Below are positions 1 through 6,784 of a stretch of DNA of 29,903 bases, one piece after another. A program made the translations under genes and the position numbers. The DNA is from Alphaproteobacteria bacterium (lineage in GTDB: Bacteria; Pseudomonadota; Alphaproteobacteria; Rhodobacterales; Rhodobacteraceae): the NCBI GenBank assembly GCA_024277955.1, contig JAJRUE010000186.1, forward strand, positions 1 to 29,903. The letters run 5' to 3'. Each line of letters begins with the position of its first letter. The first letter of the stretch is position 1. The notes beneath the pieces are model-generated. The model worked only from the letters and a program-made list of their open reading frames with translations, did not search any database and had not been told where the DNA came from.

Positions 1-535
1 CCTCGGACAGGAAACGCGACAGGGCCGGCAGGGTGTCGCGCGCCAGCGCCAGCCGGTCGAGCAGGGCGGCGCGATCCTCGACCAGCGGCGGGATCACCGG
101 TCCGCCATCGCCAACCCCCGGTGGAAACTCGAGCGAAAACGGCGACAGCGCCCCCACGACCCCGTCGGTGAACTGCAGGCCGATCAGGATATCGGCCACC
201 CGGTTCAGCGCTTCGGGGTCGCCAAAGTCGCGCCCCTCGAACACCAGGATCACCTGTCCGGTCGAAGAACCGAACTGTTCCAGGAAGGTTTCGTAGTCGC
301 GATAGGTCTGGGTGTCGGACCGAAAGGCGCCGCCGACGCCATCGTTGAACCCCAGGTTGGCCAGCCCGCGCACGGCCGCCACGTCCAGCCCGGCGACGAT
401 GGCCCAGCAGATCGCCAGCCAAACAATCAGGTGTTTTCTGCCCAAAGGATACCCTGCCCCAAGTAGGATCGTGCTTTTCGCGGTCCGCGACAGGTTTCCC
501 GCGAATCCGGGCCGGGTCACGGCCGGCGCGATCAT
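1..535 (-). CDS. RND/MMPL family exporter, N-terminal part (cut by window edge)
   Basis: The minus-strand frame is open from the ATG at 535 to the left edge, giving about 178 residues. After a basic N-terminus there is one membrane segment (HLIVWLAICWAIVAGL, about residues 35-55). It is followed by a periplasmic start of the type seen in hydrophobe/RND exporters: 'FNDGVGGAFRSD', then TYRDYETFLEQFGSS and an 'ILVFEG' strand. This matches the first TM helix and first porter-like domain of the MMPL/RND superfamily, proton-driven exporters of the inner membrane. The rest (about 600 residues expected) lies outside the window, so substrate and completeness cannot be judged. The ATG at 535 has only a weak GGGA upstream. 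A TTG at residue 31, behind GGGGCAGGG, is an alternative start that would leave a shorter cytoplasmic tail. The gene diverges from the tRNA gene at 641. Confidence 0.75.
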   Translation of the reverse strand, partial: MIAPAVTRPGFAGNLSRTAKSTILLGAGYPLGRKHLIVWLAICWAIVAGLDVAAVRGLANLGFNDGVGGAFRSDTQTYRDYETFLEQFGSSTGQVILVFEGRDFGDPEALNRVADILIGLQFTDGVVGALSPFSLEFPPGVGDGGPVIPPLVEDRAALLDRLALARDTLPALSRFLSE

Positions 536-587
536 ACGTTTTCTTTTCCCGCCGGCAAGTCAAAGCCTGGCGACCGGTTGCGCGCTG

Positions 588-615
588 TTGAACGCGGTCG
601 CAAACCTGATAAACA
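588..615 (+). promoter_or_regulatory. Candidate promoter of tRNA-Arg
   Basis: TTGAAC (588-593) and TAAACA (610-615) are separated by 16 nt and end 25 nt before the tRNA, a normal position for a sigma-70 type stable RNA promoter. The -35 element matches well and the -10 element moderately. This is inferred from spacing only. Confidence 0.4.
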
Positions 616-640
616 CAGCTCCAGTGCGGCCAGCGCACGC

Positions 641-716
641 GGCTCCGTAGCTCAGAGGATAGAGCAACCGCCTCCTAAGCGGTAGGTCATAGGTTCGACT
701 CCTATCGGGGCCGCCA
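641..716 (+). tRNA. tRNA-Arg (anticodon CCT)
   Basis: A complete cloverleaf can be folded by hand. The 7-bp acceptor stem pairs GGCTCCG with CGGGGCC (one T-G pair). The D stem is GCTC/GAGC. The anticodon stem ACCGC/GCGGT (667-671/679-683) has loop CTCCTAA, placing anticodon CCT at 674-676. The T stem is ATAGG/CCTAT with loop TTCGACT. The discriminator base G713 is followed by an encoded CCA (714-716). It reads AGG codons, which are rare in a genome of this GC content. I see no integrase next to it and no repeat of its 3' end in the window, so there is no sign that it serves as an attachment site here. Confidence 0.97.
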
Positions 717-826
717 TAATGCCTTGAAACCAAAAAATGAAACTTGCCTATTTCCCGGCAATCCCCAGTATGCGCCCGTATGCCCCAAAAGTGGTGGCGC
801 CATCTCAGATCCCGGGAGGTTGACCG

Positions 827-1906
827 ATGAACAACGTTCGCAAGCCCCTTGAAACCACCACCATCGGGGCCTTTCCAAAGCCCGATTACGTGCCGGTGCG
901 CGACTGGTTCGACATCGCGCGGGAAACCGGGGGGATGAATTCGCCCAAGACGACGACCGACTATACCGCCGCCAGCCAGAGCATCGGCGACGAACACGAA
1001 GCGCTATTCGTGCGCGCCGCGCGCGAGGTGATCGAAATCCAGCTGCGCGCCGGGATCAGCATTCCCACCGACGGCGAGGTGCGGCGCGAAAACTACATCC
1101 ACTACCATTGCCGCCATATCGACGGGTTCGACTTTGAGCGGCTCGAACACCGGGTGCTGCGCGATGGCGCCTACGAAACCGACCTGCCGGCGATCCGTGG
1201 TCCGGTGCGCCATACCGGCGCGCCCTACGGGGCCCATGACTATCAGGCCGCCCAGGCCGTCAGCCCGCGCCCGGTCAAGTTCACCCTGCCCGGACCGCTG
1301 ACCATCATGGATACCACCGCCGATTGCCACTACGACGACCGGCCGCGGCTGAACGCCGATCTGGCCGAAACCGTCAACCGCGAGATCCGCGCGCTGGTGG
1401 ACGCCGGCTGCCGCTACATTCAGGTGGACGAGCCGCTTTTCGCGCGTTCGGTCGACGATGCCCTGTCCTTTGGGATGGAAGGTCTGGAACGCTGTTTCCA
1501 CGGCGTTCCGAAATCGGTGACGCGCATCGTGCACATGTGCTGCGGCTATCCCGATCACCTGGACGACGAAGACTACAAGAAGGCCGACCCTTCCAGCTAT
1601 CATCGCCTGGCCGACGCCATCGACCAGGCCGGTTTCGACCAGGTCTCGATCGAAGATGCCCATTGCTGCAACGATCTTTCGCTGCTGGACAGGTTCCGGA
1701 AAAAGACCGTGATCTTTGGCGCGGTGGCGGTGGCCCGCAGCCGGGTCGAGACCGCCGACGAAATCGAGGCCCGGCTGCGCGCGGCGCTCGAACATATCGA
1801 CCGCGACCGGCTGGTGGTGGCGCCCGATTGCGGGCTGGGGCTGCTGAGCGCCGACCTGGCCGAAGCCAAGCTGACCGCCATGTGCGAAGCGGCGGCGCGG
1901 ATCTGA
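827..1906 (+). CDS. Single-domain cobalamin-independent methionine synthase (MetE C-terminal) family protein
   Basis: This 359-residue protein corresponds to only the catalytic (C-terminal) half of MetE; true MetE is about 750 residues. The zinc/homocysteine ligand set of that half is visible: H236 and C238 in VHMCCGY, E276 in QVSIEDAH and C335 in APDCGLG. The TDGE (81-84) and QVDEP (199-203) motifs of the TIM barrel are also present. The start is supported by GGAGG at 815-819, 7 nt before ATG. Without the N-terminal half the protein is unlikely to use polyglutamylated methyl-THF in the usual way. Known single-domain relatives use other methyl donors or act on other thiols, so the substrate is open. 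It stands alone on the plus strand, convergent with the broken oxygenase gene, and I see no methylation partner (MesX type) beside it. Confidence 0.8.
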   Translation: MNNVRKPLETTTIGAFPKPDYVPVRDWFDIARETGGMNSPKTTTDYTAASQSIGDEHEALFVRAAREVIEIQLRAGISIPTDGEVRRENYIHYHCRHIDGFDFERLEHRVLRDGAYETDLPAIRGPVRHTGAPYGAHDYQAAQAVSPRPVKFTLPGPLTIMDTTADCHYDDRPRLNADLAETVNREIRALVDAGCRYIQVDEPLFARSVDDALSFGMEGLERCFHGVPKSVTRIVHMCCGYPDHLDDEDYKKADPSSYHRLADAIDQAGFDQVSIEDAHCCNDLSLLDRFRKKTVIFGAVAVARSRVETADEIEARLRAALEHIDRDRLVVAPDCGLGLLSADLAEAKLTAMCEAAARI

Positions 1907-1931
1907 CCGTCTGGGGTTGAAACCCGGTCAG
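1903..1931. other. Hairpin between convergent stop codons
   Basis: CTGACCG (1903-1909) and CGGTCAG (1925-1931) are perfect complements enclosing an inner GGGT-TGAA-ACCC hairpin. Each arm carries the TGA stop of one of the two convergent genes. No T-run follows on either strand, so it is not a classical intrinsic terminator, though it may protect or terminate both transcripts. Confidence 0.45.
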
Positions 1932-2707
1932 CCGACGCGACCGTAAAACGTCCTTTGGGCGTTTGGCGACAGGGCGACGCCCGGTTCGGTGTTGTAGGCC
2001 AGAACCGCCAGCATCCGGGTGCGCGCGCCCAGGTTCGGGGTCACCCGGTGCAGCGAATTGCGGCCCCGGAACAGCAGCAGCGTGCCGGCTTCGACCGCCA
2101 GTTGCCGGACCGGCGTACGCCCGTCCAGCACCGCCTCTGCCGCGGCGAACCCCATGTCGCCGCGATCGGCGTCGCGCAGGTCCGGGACGTATTCGAAAAC
2201 GCCGCCGGTTTCGGCGGGCTGGATCATCAGGGTGATCGCAAAGGATGAATTGTCGAAATGCCAGCCCAGTTCCTGCCCGGTTTAGGCAAAGTGCAGATTG
2301 ATCGACGACAGCGGATCGGCGTAGGGGAACAAAGCCTTTTCCCCGAGCACGTCGCACAGAAAGTCGCGAAACGCCGCCGCGTCGTAGAGCCTGCGCAACG
2401 GGCTGGCCGGCGCGATCAGGTCATCGGTCAGACAGCCCTTGGACGACACCACCAGGCGGTTGCGCACATGGTCGCCGGGCAGCGCCGGGTCGGGCGGCGA
2501 CAGGTAGACGGTGTGCCGGCTGACCTGGGCAAAGACCCTGGCGCGGCTGGCTTCGCCCTCGGCGCGGATGGTTTCGACGGCCGATGGCGCGAGAAACCCG
2601 GACAGGGCCAGCACCCCGGTCGCCCGGTAACGCGCGCGGCAGCTTTCGCGGTATTGGGCGGCGCCTATCGGATGCGCCGCAAGATCGACCACCTGTTCCA
2701 GGCTCAT
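1928..2707 (-). pseudogene. 2OG-Fe(II) oxygenase, BesD/HalD-like, interrupted by in-frame TAA
   Basis: Read from ATG 2707 this frame gives 259 residues of a non-haem Fe(II)/2-oxoglutarate dioxygenase, but codon 142 is TAA (2282-2284). The frame is identical on both sides and homology continues straight through: 'SSINLHFA' precedes the stop and 'TGQELGWHFDNSSFAIT' follows it. The metal motif H150-x-D152 and the distal H220 (NSLHRVTP) with a following Arg (about R229/R231) lie after the stop, so a product ending at 141 residues would be inactive. A restart at ATG 2227 would lack HxD. The pattern LGWHFDNS...TLMIQPAETGGVFEYVP resembles proteins named HalD/BesD-family halogenases from memory. Asp at the HxD position predicts a hydroxylase rather than a halogenase, which has Gly there. 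The gene starts 17 nt after the winged-helix gene, so it is probably its operon partner. A sequencing error at one base is the main alternative to true decay. Confidence 0.75.
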
Positions 2708-2724
2708 GTCCTCCAAAACGCCGG

Positions 2725-3384
2725 TCAGATCATCCGGATAACATCCTTGTCGATCGACAGCATGTAGCCCTTGCGGGCGATGTTTCGGATCAGCAATTCG
2801 CTGACCATCTGGTTGCCCAGCGTGTCGCGCAGCCGCTTGATGCGCGTGGCGCCAGCGGCTTCGTCGCAATCGGCGGGGCTGCGCCCGGATATGACCGCTT
2901 CGATTTCGGCCCCGGTCATCACGTCTTCGTCCATGCGCGCTTCGGCCAGCACCGAAAGGGTTTCGATCGCCGCCTGGGTCAGCTTGAATTCCATGTTGTT
3001 GATGTAGACCGTGCGTTCTTCGCGGCTGATCAGCAGGGATGAAACGGTGATGCCGGCGCGCTCGATCTCGCTCATCCGGCGGTTCAGGATGATGATCGTC
3101 ACCAGAAACACCAGCGCCGCGATCAGCAGGGCCGTGGAAAACACAAGCAGCACGAAGATCACCGTGCGATAGCTTTGCAGCACGTCGGAAAAGGCGGTGC
3201 CGCTCTGGGCCAGGATTTCCAGCAGCTTGATTTCGGCGTTCGAGGTCAGATCGTCGTTGGCGACAAAGATCTGTTCCACCCGCGCGTTAAAGGCGTTGGC
3301 GTCGGGCAGGTTGGCAAACAGCAAGACCGCCGCCACCAGCAAAATGGCGACGATGACCGCGATACCGATGGCCACGACCCGCAT
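2725..3384 (-). CDS. Membrane-anchored winged-helix (OmpR/PhoB-type) putative transcription regulator
   Basis: This is a 219-residue protein. Residues 5-24 and 74-100 form two membrane segments enclosing a periplasmic stretch of about 50 residues (25-72). A cytoplasmic C-terminal domain follows. Residues 118-211 resemble the Trans_reg_C winged helix: a beta-hairpin (LLISREERTVYINN), helix 'EFKLTQAAIETLSVLAEA', then 'RIKRLRDTLGNQM' and the wing 'LLIRNIARKGYMLS', matching the RRLRKAL...RGTGYR pattern of PhoB. ToxR and CadC carry this domain before their membrane segment, whereas here it comes after, so the order is reversed. No receiver or phosphoacceptor domain is present. It sits 16 nt after a small secreted-protein gene and 17 nt before the oxygenase gene, consistent with an operon sensing a periplasmic or membrane signal. 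DNA binding and targets are inferred. Confidence 0.75.
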   Translation of the reverse strand: MRVVAIGIAVIVAILLVAAVLLFANLPDANAFNARVEQIFVANDDLTSNAEIKLLEILAQSGTAFSDVLQSYRTVIFVLLVFSTALLIAALVFLVTIIILNRRMSEIERAGITVSSLLISREERTVYINNMEFKLTQAAIETLSVLAEARMDEDVMTGAEIEAVISGRSPADCDEAAGATRIKRLRDTLGNQMVSELLIRNIARKGYMLSIDKDVIRMI

Positions 3385-3400
3385 GCCGGATCGGCGCGCA

Positions 3401-3697
3401 TCAGTAACGTAAGAAGAATTCCCCAGCGCTTTCTTTCCTATTTTCCAGTCCCTCCGGCCCGAAGATCGATAGCACGTTCAGCAGTTTCCAACCGTCCCCG
3501 GCGATCCTGCGAGCGATTTCCGGGCGCGCCGCCTTCTGTGAGGCGCAGGCTGCGTCCGGCAGTTCGATCACACCGTAGTGCAGGCGCAACGGATTGTCGC
3601 GCTTGGCCTTGTAGTCGGCATAGCACGCGGCGCTGGCGGCGCTTGCGGCAAGTACCGAGACCAGGCTTGCGGCAAGGATGATCCTGACGATCGACAT
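3401..3697 (-). CDS. Small secreted protein of unknown function
   Basis: From ATG 3697 this gives 98 residues. It begins with a clear signal peptide (MSIVRIILAASLV... ending in an ASAASA type cleavage site near residue 23). The mature protein has about 75 residues with two cysteines (in ACYADYK and DAACAS) that could form a disulfide. It ends in GEFFLRY. I recognise it as a type of small conserved hypothetical exported protein but cannot give a function. A TTG at 3712 in the same frame is a possible earlier start, but neither start has a strong Shine-Dalgarno sequence. It heads the minus-strand operon with the membrane winged-helix gene, so it may be part of the signal that protein monitors. 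This link rests only on gene order. Confidence 0.65.
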   Translation of the reverse strand: MSIVRIILAASLVSVLAASAASAACYADYKAKRDNPLRLHYGVIELPDAACASQKAARPEIARRIAGDGWKLLNVLSIFGPEGLENRKESAGEFFLRY

Positions 3698-3752
3698 GGC
3701 GCGATACTGCAAGAGGATCGCCGGCTATTCAATGACCCGCGCCCAAAGAGGC

Positions 3753-3771
3753 GTTGTTATCCGATAGCAAC
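3753..3771. promoter_or_regulatory. 19-bp inverted repeat, candidate operator
   Basis: GTTGTTATCCGATAGCAAC is an inverted repeat with a single central C and one mismatched pair. It lies in the 185-bp divergent intergenic region, 56 nt before the start of the minus-strand secreted-protein/winged-helix operon and 111 nt before the plus-strand secreted-protein gene at 3883. Length and symmetry fit a dimeric regulator site. The regulator is not known; the winged-helix protein encoded nearby is the obvious candidate. Confidence 0.4.
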
Positions 3772-3882
3772 GGCCGGTTATTGCCTGGCAGGCCGGCTTT
3801 TGGCGATCGTCGCAGCGACAAGACCCGCGGCGTCCCGACATGGGGGCCGGCATCCGGGGGCATCAGAGCGAAAGGAAATACC

Positions 3883-4482
3883 ATGACCAGGAAAGTGATT
3901 GCAGGCGCGCTTGCCCTTTCGATGGCGTTCGCCGGGGTTTCGGCGGCGCCGGCATATGCGGGCAACGACAAGGAGGTCGGCCGCGTTCTGGCCGGGGCGC
4001 TGGCGCTTTTTGTGATCGGCCAGGCGATCCAGGACGCCAAGTGGCGCAAGCAGGCCCCGCCCCAGGCGTCCCAGCCGCAGCCGCCGCGCCCCGAGGTCAG
4101 CCGGAACCCGGTGCGCTGGCCGGTGAAGCCGCCGGCCCGCCGCCATACCCATCCGCCCGCGCCCAAGCCGACGCCGGTGCAAATCCACCGCCCGGTCCCG
4201 CGGCCCGCTCCGCTGGTCCCCAAGCCGGGCTGGAACCCGTTTCCGACGCCGGTTGCGCAGCGCGACCTGGTGCCCAGCGAATGCGCTTTTCCGCTGCGCC
4301 GCAACGGCAAGCGCCGCGAGGTGTTCGGCAAGGCCTGCGTCGACGAAACCATGTATCGCCCCGAGCGCCTGCCTTTGGTCTGCCTGGACGAGGTGAACGT
4401 CCGCTATGGCCGCGCCGCCGAGGTCTATGACGCACGCTGCCTGCGCGAATTCGGCTTTGTCGGCAGCGACACGCGCGGCTGA
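3883..4482 (+). CDS. Proline-rich exported protein, unknown function
   Basis: This is a 199-residue product. The signal peptide (residues 1-26, ending APAYA) is followed by a second hydrophobic stretch (35-49) that could anchor it in the membrane. A proline-rich linker runs from about 59 to 125. The basic C-terminal domain has four cysteines (C134, C152, C167, C186), suggesting two disulfides in the periplasm. The start at ATG 3883 is supported by AAGGA at 3872-3876. The frame is open further upstream to 3754, but that extension would put 43 residues before the signal peptide and is unlikely. The gene diverges from the winged-helix operon and ends before a strong terminator. The middle is low-complexity, so only the C-terminal domain is likely to have a defined fold. 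I do not recognise its function. Confidence 0.75.
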   Translation: MTRKVIAGALALSMAFAGVSAAPAYAGNDKEVGRVLAGALALFVIGQAIQDAKWRKQAPPQASQPQPPRPEVSRNPVRWPVKPPARRHTHPPAPKPTPVQIHRPVPRPAPLVPKPGWNPFPTPVAQRDLVPSECAFPLRRNGKRREVFGKACVDETMYRPERLPLVCLDEVNVRYGRAAEVYDARCLREFGFVGSDTRG

Positions 4483-4562
4483 TGCGCGCCTGACGGGCGA
4501 GCGAACCCACGAGCAGTCAAGATCCCGGCGCGGGTATCCCCAGCTTTTCCGCGCCGCACCCT

Positions 4563-4614
4563 GGGGCGGGTGGTCACGCGACACTCTCCAACGCATGACC
4601 CCCGCCCCCTTTTT
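4563..4614 (+). terminator. Intrinsic terminator before rnhB
   Basis: GGGGCGGG-T-GGTCA (4563-4576) pairs with TGACC-CCCGCCCC (4596-4608), giving 13 bp with one bulged T. The loop is 19 nt and is followed by C and TTTTT (4610-4614). It ends the transcript of the exported-protein gene, 81 nt after its stop. A further 8-bp hairpin (CGGCGCGG 4526-4533 / CCGCGCCG 4549-4556) lies just upstream without a T-run. Confidence 0.65.
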
Positions 4615-4652
4615 CGCTTGCGCCCCGGCCCCGCGGAGGCTTTTCTGCCGGC

Positions 4653-5291
4653 ATGGCCAGAACACCCCCCGATTTCAGTTTCGAAGACCAGGCGCTAGCG
4701 GCGGGCGCGACCTGCGTCGCCGGCGTCGACGAGGTCGGCCGCGGCCCGCTGGCCGGCCCGGTGGTGGCTGCCGCGGTGCGGCTTGACCCGGCCCGCATCC
4801 CGCCGGGCCTGATGGATTCCAAGGCCCTGAGCGCGCGCCGCCGCACAGCGCTGGCCGCCGAGCTTCACGCCTGCGCCGATGTCTGCATCGCCCAGGCCAG
4901 CGTCGCCGAGATCGACCAACTGAACATCCTGCACGCCGCGATGCTGGCGATGGAACGCGCCGTCGCCGGGCTGGCCCGCGCCCCCGATCACGTGCTGGTG
5001 GACGGCAACCGCCTGCCCCCTGCGCTGGCCGAAACCGGGCGCGCCATCGTCAAGGGCGACGCGCGCTGCCTGTCGATCGCCGCCGCCTCGATCGTGGCAA
5101 AAGTGTCACGCGACCGGCTGATGGTGGATTTGGCGCAACAGCATCCGGGCTATGGCTGGGACAAGAACGCCGGTTACCCGACCAAACAGCACCTTGCGGC
5201 GCTCCGAAATCTTGGGGTGACCCCACACCATAGACGTTCCTTCAAACCGGTCCACAATATCTTGTATCAAGAAAAAATTATAACCCCTTGA
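4653..5291 (+). CDS. rnhB: Ribonuclease HII
   Basis: This is a 212-residue enzyme that cuts RNA in RNA-DNA hybrids and removes misincorporated ribonucleotides in the cytoplasm. The N-terminal GVDEVGRGPLAGPV motif supplies D26 and E27 and the GRG triplet (29-31) that recognises the RNA-DNA junction. D117 (VDGN) and D154 (VSRDR) complete the acidic active site. The C-terminal PHHRRSF motif of the family is present (191-197). Length is normal. The ATG at 4653 lies 13 nt after GGAGG, a somewhat long spacing, but it places the conserved core as expected. The stop overlaps the first GANTC site of the ccrM promoter region. Promoter elements between the terminator at 4614 and the start are not obvious. 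Confidence 0.95.
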   Translation: MARTPPDFSFEDQALAAGATCVAGVDEVGRGPLAGPVVAAAVRLDPARIPPGLMDSKALSARRRTALAAELHACADVCIAQASVAEIDQLNILHAAMLAMERAVAGLARAPDHVLVDGNRLPPALAETGRAIVKGDARCLSIAAASIVAKVSRDRLMVDLAQQHPGYGWDKNAGYPTKQHLAALRNLGVTPHHRRSFKPVHNILYQEKIITP

Positions 5292-5328
5292 TTCAAAAAA
5301 GAATTTGACGGCGAATCGCCAATGAATC
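5290..5328. promoter_or_regulatory. Cluster of three GANTC sites before ccrM
   Basis: GATTC at 5290-5294, GAATC at 5313-5317 and GAATC at 5324-5328 are all targets of the CcrM methylase encoded downstream. A TTGACG (5305-5310) that could serve as a -35 box lies between the first and second sites. Three sites in 39 bp is far above the roughly one per 300 bp expected. This suggests that promoter methylation feeds back on ccrM transcription, as is known in Caulobacter. Confidence 0.55.
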
Positions 5329-5380
5329 ATCTTTGTCGGCAATAACGACGCACCGAAACGGGCGCGAAAACGAGGCAGAG

Positions 5381-6478
5381 ATGACAACCAAAACCCGCAA
5401 GGAAGCGCCCACGCTTCCGCTCAACCAGATATTGCCCGGCGATTGCATCGAGGTGATGAACAGCCTTCCCGAAGGCTCGGTCGACCTGATCTTTGCCGAC
5501 CCGCCCTATAACCTGCAGCTCAAGGGTGACTTGCACCGGCCGGACAATTCCAAGGTCGATGCGGTGGATGACGCCTGGGACCAGTTCGCGTCCTTCAAGG
5601 CCTATGACAAGTTCACCAGGGCCTGGCTGAAGGCGGCGCGCCGGCTGCTGAAACCGCATGGGGCGATCTGGGTGATCGGGTCGTATCACAACATCTTTCG
5701 CGTCGGCGCGGCGATGCAGAACGAAGGCTACTGGATCCTGAACGACGTGGTCTGGCGCAAGTCCAACCCGATGCCGAATTTCCGCGGCAAGCGGTTTACC
5801 AACGCCCATGAGACGATGATCTGGGCGTCCAAGGCGGAAGCCTCGAAATACACCTTCAACTACGAGGCGCTGAAGGCGCTGAACGAAGGTATCCAGATGC
5901 GGTCGGACTGGGTCTTGCCGATCTGCACCGGCCACGAGCGGCTCAAGAACGAAAACGGCGACAAGGCGCACCCGACCCAGAAACCCGAAAGCCTGCTGCA
6001 CCGGGTGCTGGTGGGCTCGACCAACCCGGGCGACGTGGTGCTGGACCCGTTCTTTGGCACCGGCACCACCGGCGCGGTCGCAAAGATGCTGGGTCGCGAC
6101 TTTATCGGGATCGAACGCGAAGCCGGCTATCGCGAGGTCGCGCAAAAGCGCATCGACCGGGTGCGCAAGTTCGACAAGGCGGCGCTTGAGGTGTCGACCA
6201 GCAAGCGGGCCGAGCCGCGCGTGCCGTTTGGCCAGCTGGTCGAACGCGGCATGCTGCGCCCGGGCGAAGTGCTGATCAGCCCGCGCGGCAAGACCGCCAA
6301 GGTGCGCGCCGACGGCACCCTGATCACCGGTGACGTGCGCGGGTCGATCCACCAGGTAGGCGCCGCGCTGGAAGGCGCGCCCAGCTGCAACGGCTGGACC
6401 TACTGGTCGTTCAAGCAGGACGGAAAGACCGTGCCCATCGATCTGCTGCGTCAGCAGATCCGGGCCGAAATGAGCTGA
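5381..6478 (+). CDS. ccrM: Cell-cycle DNA adenine methyltransferase CcrM (GANTC)
   Basis: This 365-residue beta-class N6-adenine methyltransferase is close in length to Caulobacter CcrM (358). The catalytic motif DPPY (40-43) comes first and the AdoMet-binding FFGTGTTG (224-231) second, the order of the beta class. HPTQKPESLLHR (197-208) is the usual motif preceding the SAM site. The C-terminal 275-365 region is the RAMA-type domain seen in CcrM proteins and needed for DNA recognition. In alphaproteobacteria the enzyme remethylates GANTC sites late in the cell cycle and is often essential. A TTG at 5333 extends the frame by 16 residues, but ATG 5381 with GAGGCAG just upstream gives the conserved length. 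No restriction endonuclease is nearby, so it is an orphan methylase. It is followed by a strong terminator. Confidence 0.95.
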   Translation: MTTKTRKEAPTLPLNQILPGDCIEVMNSLPEGSVDLIFADPPYNLQLKGDLHRPDNSKVDAVDDAWDQFASFKAYDKFTRAWLKAARRLLKPHGAIWVIGSYHNIFRVGAAMQNEGYWILNDVVWRKSNPMPNFRGKRFTNAHETMIWASKAEASKYTFNYEALKALNEGIQMRSDWVLPICTGHERLKNENGDKAHPTQKPESLLHRVLVGSTNPGDVVLDPFFGTGTTGAVAKMLGRDFIGIEREAGYREVAQKRIDRVRKFDKAALEVSTSKRAEPRVPFGQLVERGMLRPGEVLISPRGKTAKVRADGTLITGDVRGSIHQVGAALEGAPSCNGWTYWSFKQDGKTVPIDLLRQQIRAEMS

Positions 6479-6530
6479 CAGAACAAACAGTTACCGCCGG
6501 TGCCTGTGGCCTTAACCACGGCACAACCTT

Positions 6531-6558
6531 GCCCCGCCCTTGTTGGCGGGGCTTTTTT
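6531..6558 (+). terminator. Intrinsic terminator of ccrM
   Basis: GCCCCGCC (6531-6538) and GGCGGGGC (6545-6552) form a perfect 8-bp stem with a 6-nt loop, followed by TTTTTT (6553-6558). A weaker hairpin (GTGCC-t-GTGG / CCACGGCAC, 6500-6524) precedes it. Confidence 0.9.
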
Positions 6559-6784
6559 GCCGCCCGGCCCGCACGCGCCGGGCAGGGTCTTTTGCCATGA
6601 GCGCCGAATTGCTGTAGGCTCGCCGCTATTGAGTTCGGCATTTCACACTATTCTTGCCCAGGCGCAGCCTAATCTTGCGCGCAGCACACAGGCCCCTGTC
6701 CGACAGTCCTGCACCGGGAAACCAACCCCGGCGCATGGTTCGAAACGCGTGAAAACAATCACAATACTCTCAGGGAGAACCACC
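6559..6784 (+). other. Leader region before the GYD gene
   Basis: Together with the ccrM 3' end, this makes 306 bp without a gene. Apart from the terminator just before it, I see only the Shine-Dalgarno sequence GGGAG (6773-6777). No convincing -35/-10 pair, riboswitch or small ORF could be identified by eye. Confidence 0.4.

Noticed and set aside
641..826. Integration of a genomic island at tRNA-Arg
   Set aside because: No integrase, no repeated tRNA 3' end and no composition change were found downstream; the next genes are ordinary.
560..997. Long minus-strand ORF (145 residues) across the tRNA gene
   Set aside because: It runs antisense through tRNA-Arg; the part RSRTYDLPLRRRLLYPLSYGA is the well-known false protein produced by reading this tRNA backwards.
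2282..2284. Recoding of the in-frame stop as selenocysteine or pyrrolysine
   Set aside because: The codon is TAA; selenocysteine uses TGA and pyrrolysine TAG, so neither applies.
5333..5380. Upstream TTG start extending CcrM by 16 residues
   Set aside because: The extension has no family similarity, and ATG 5381 gives the normal CcrM N-terminus.
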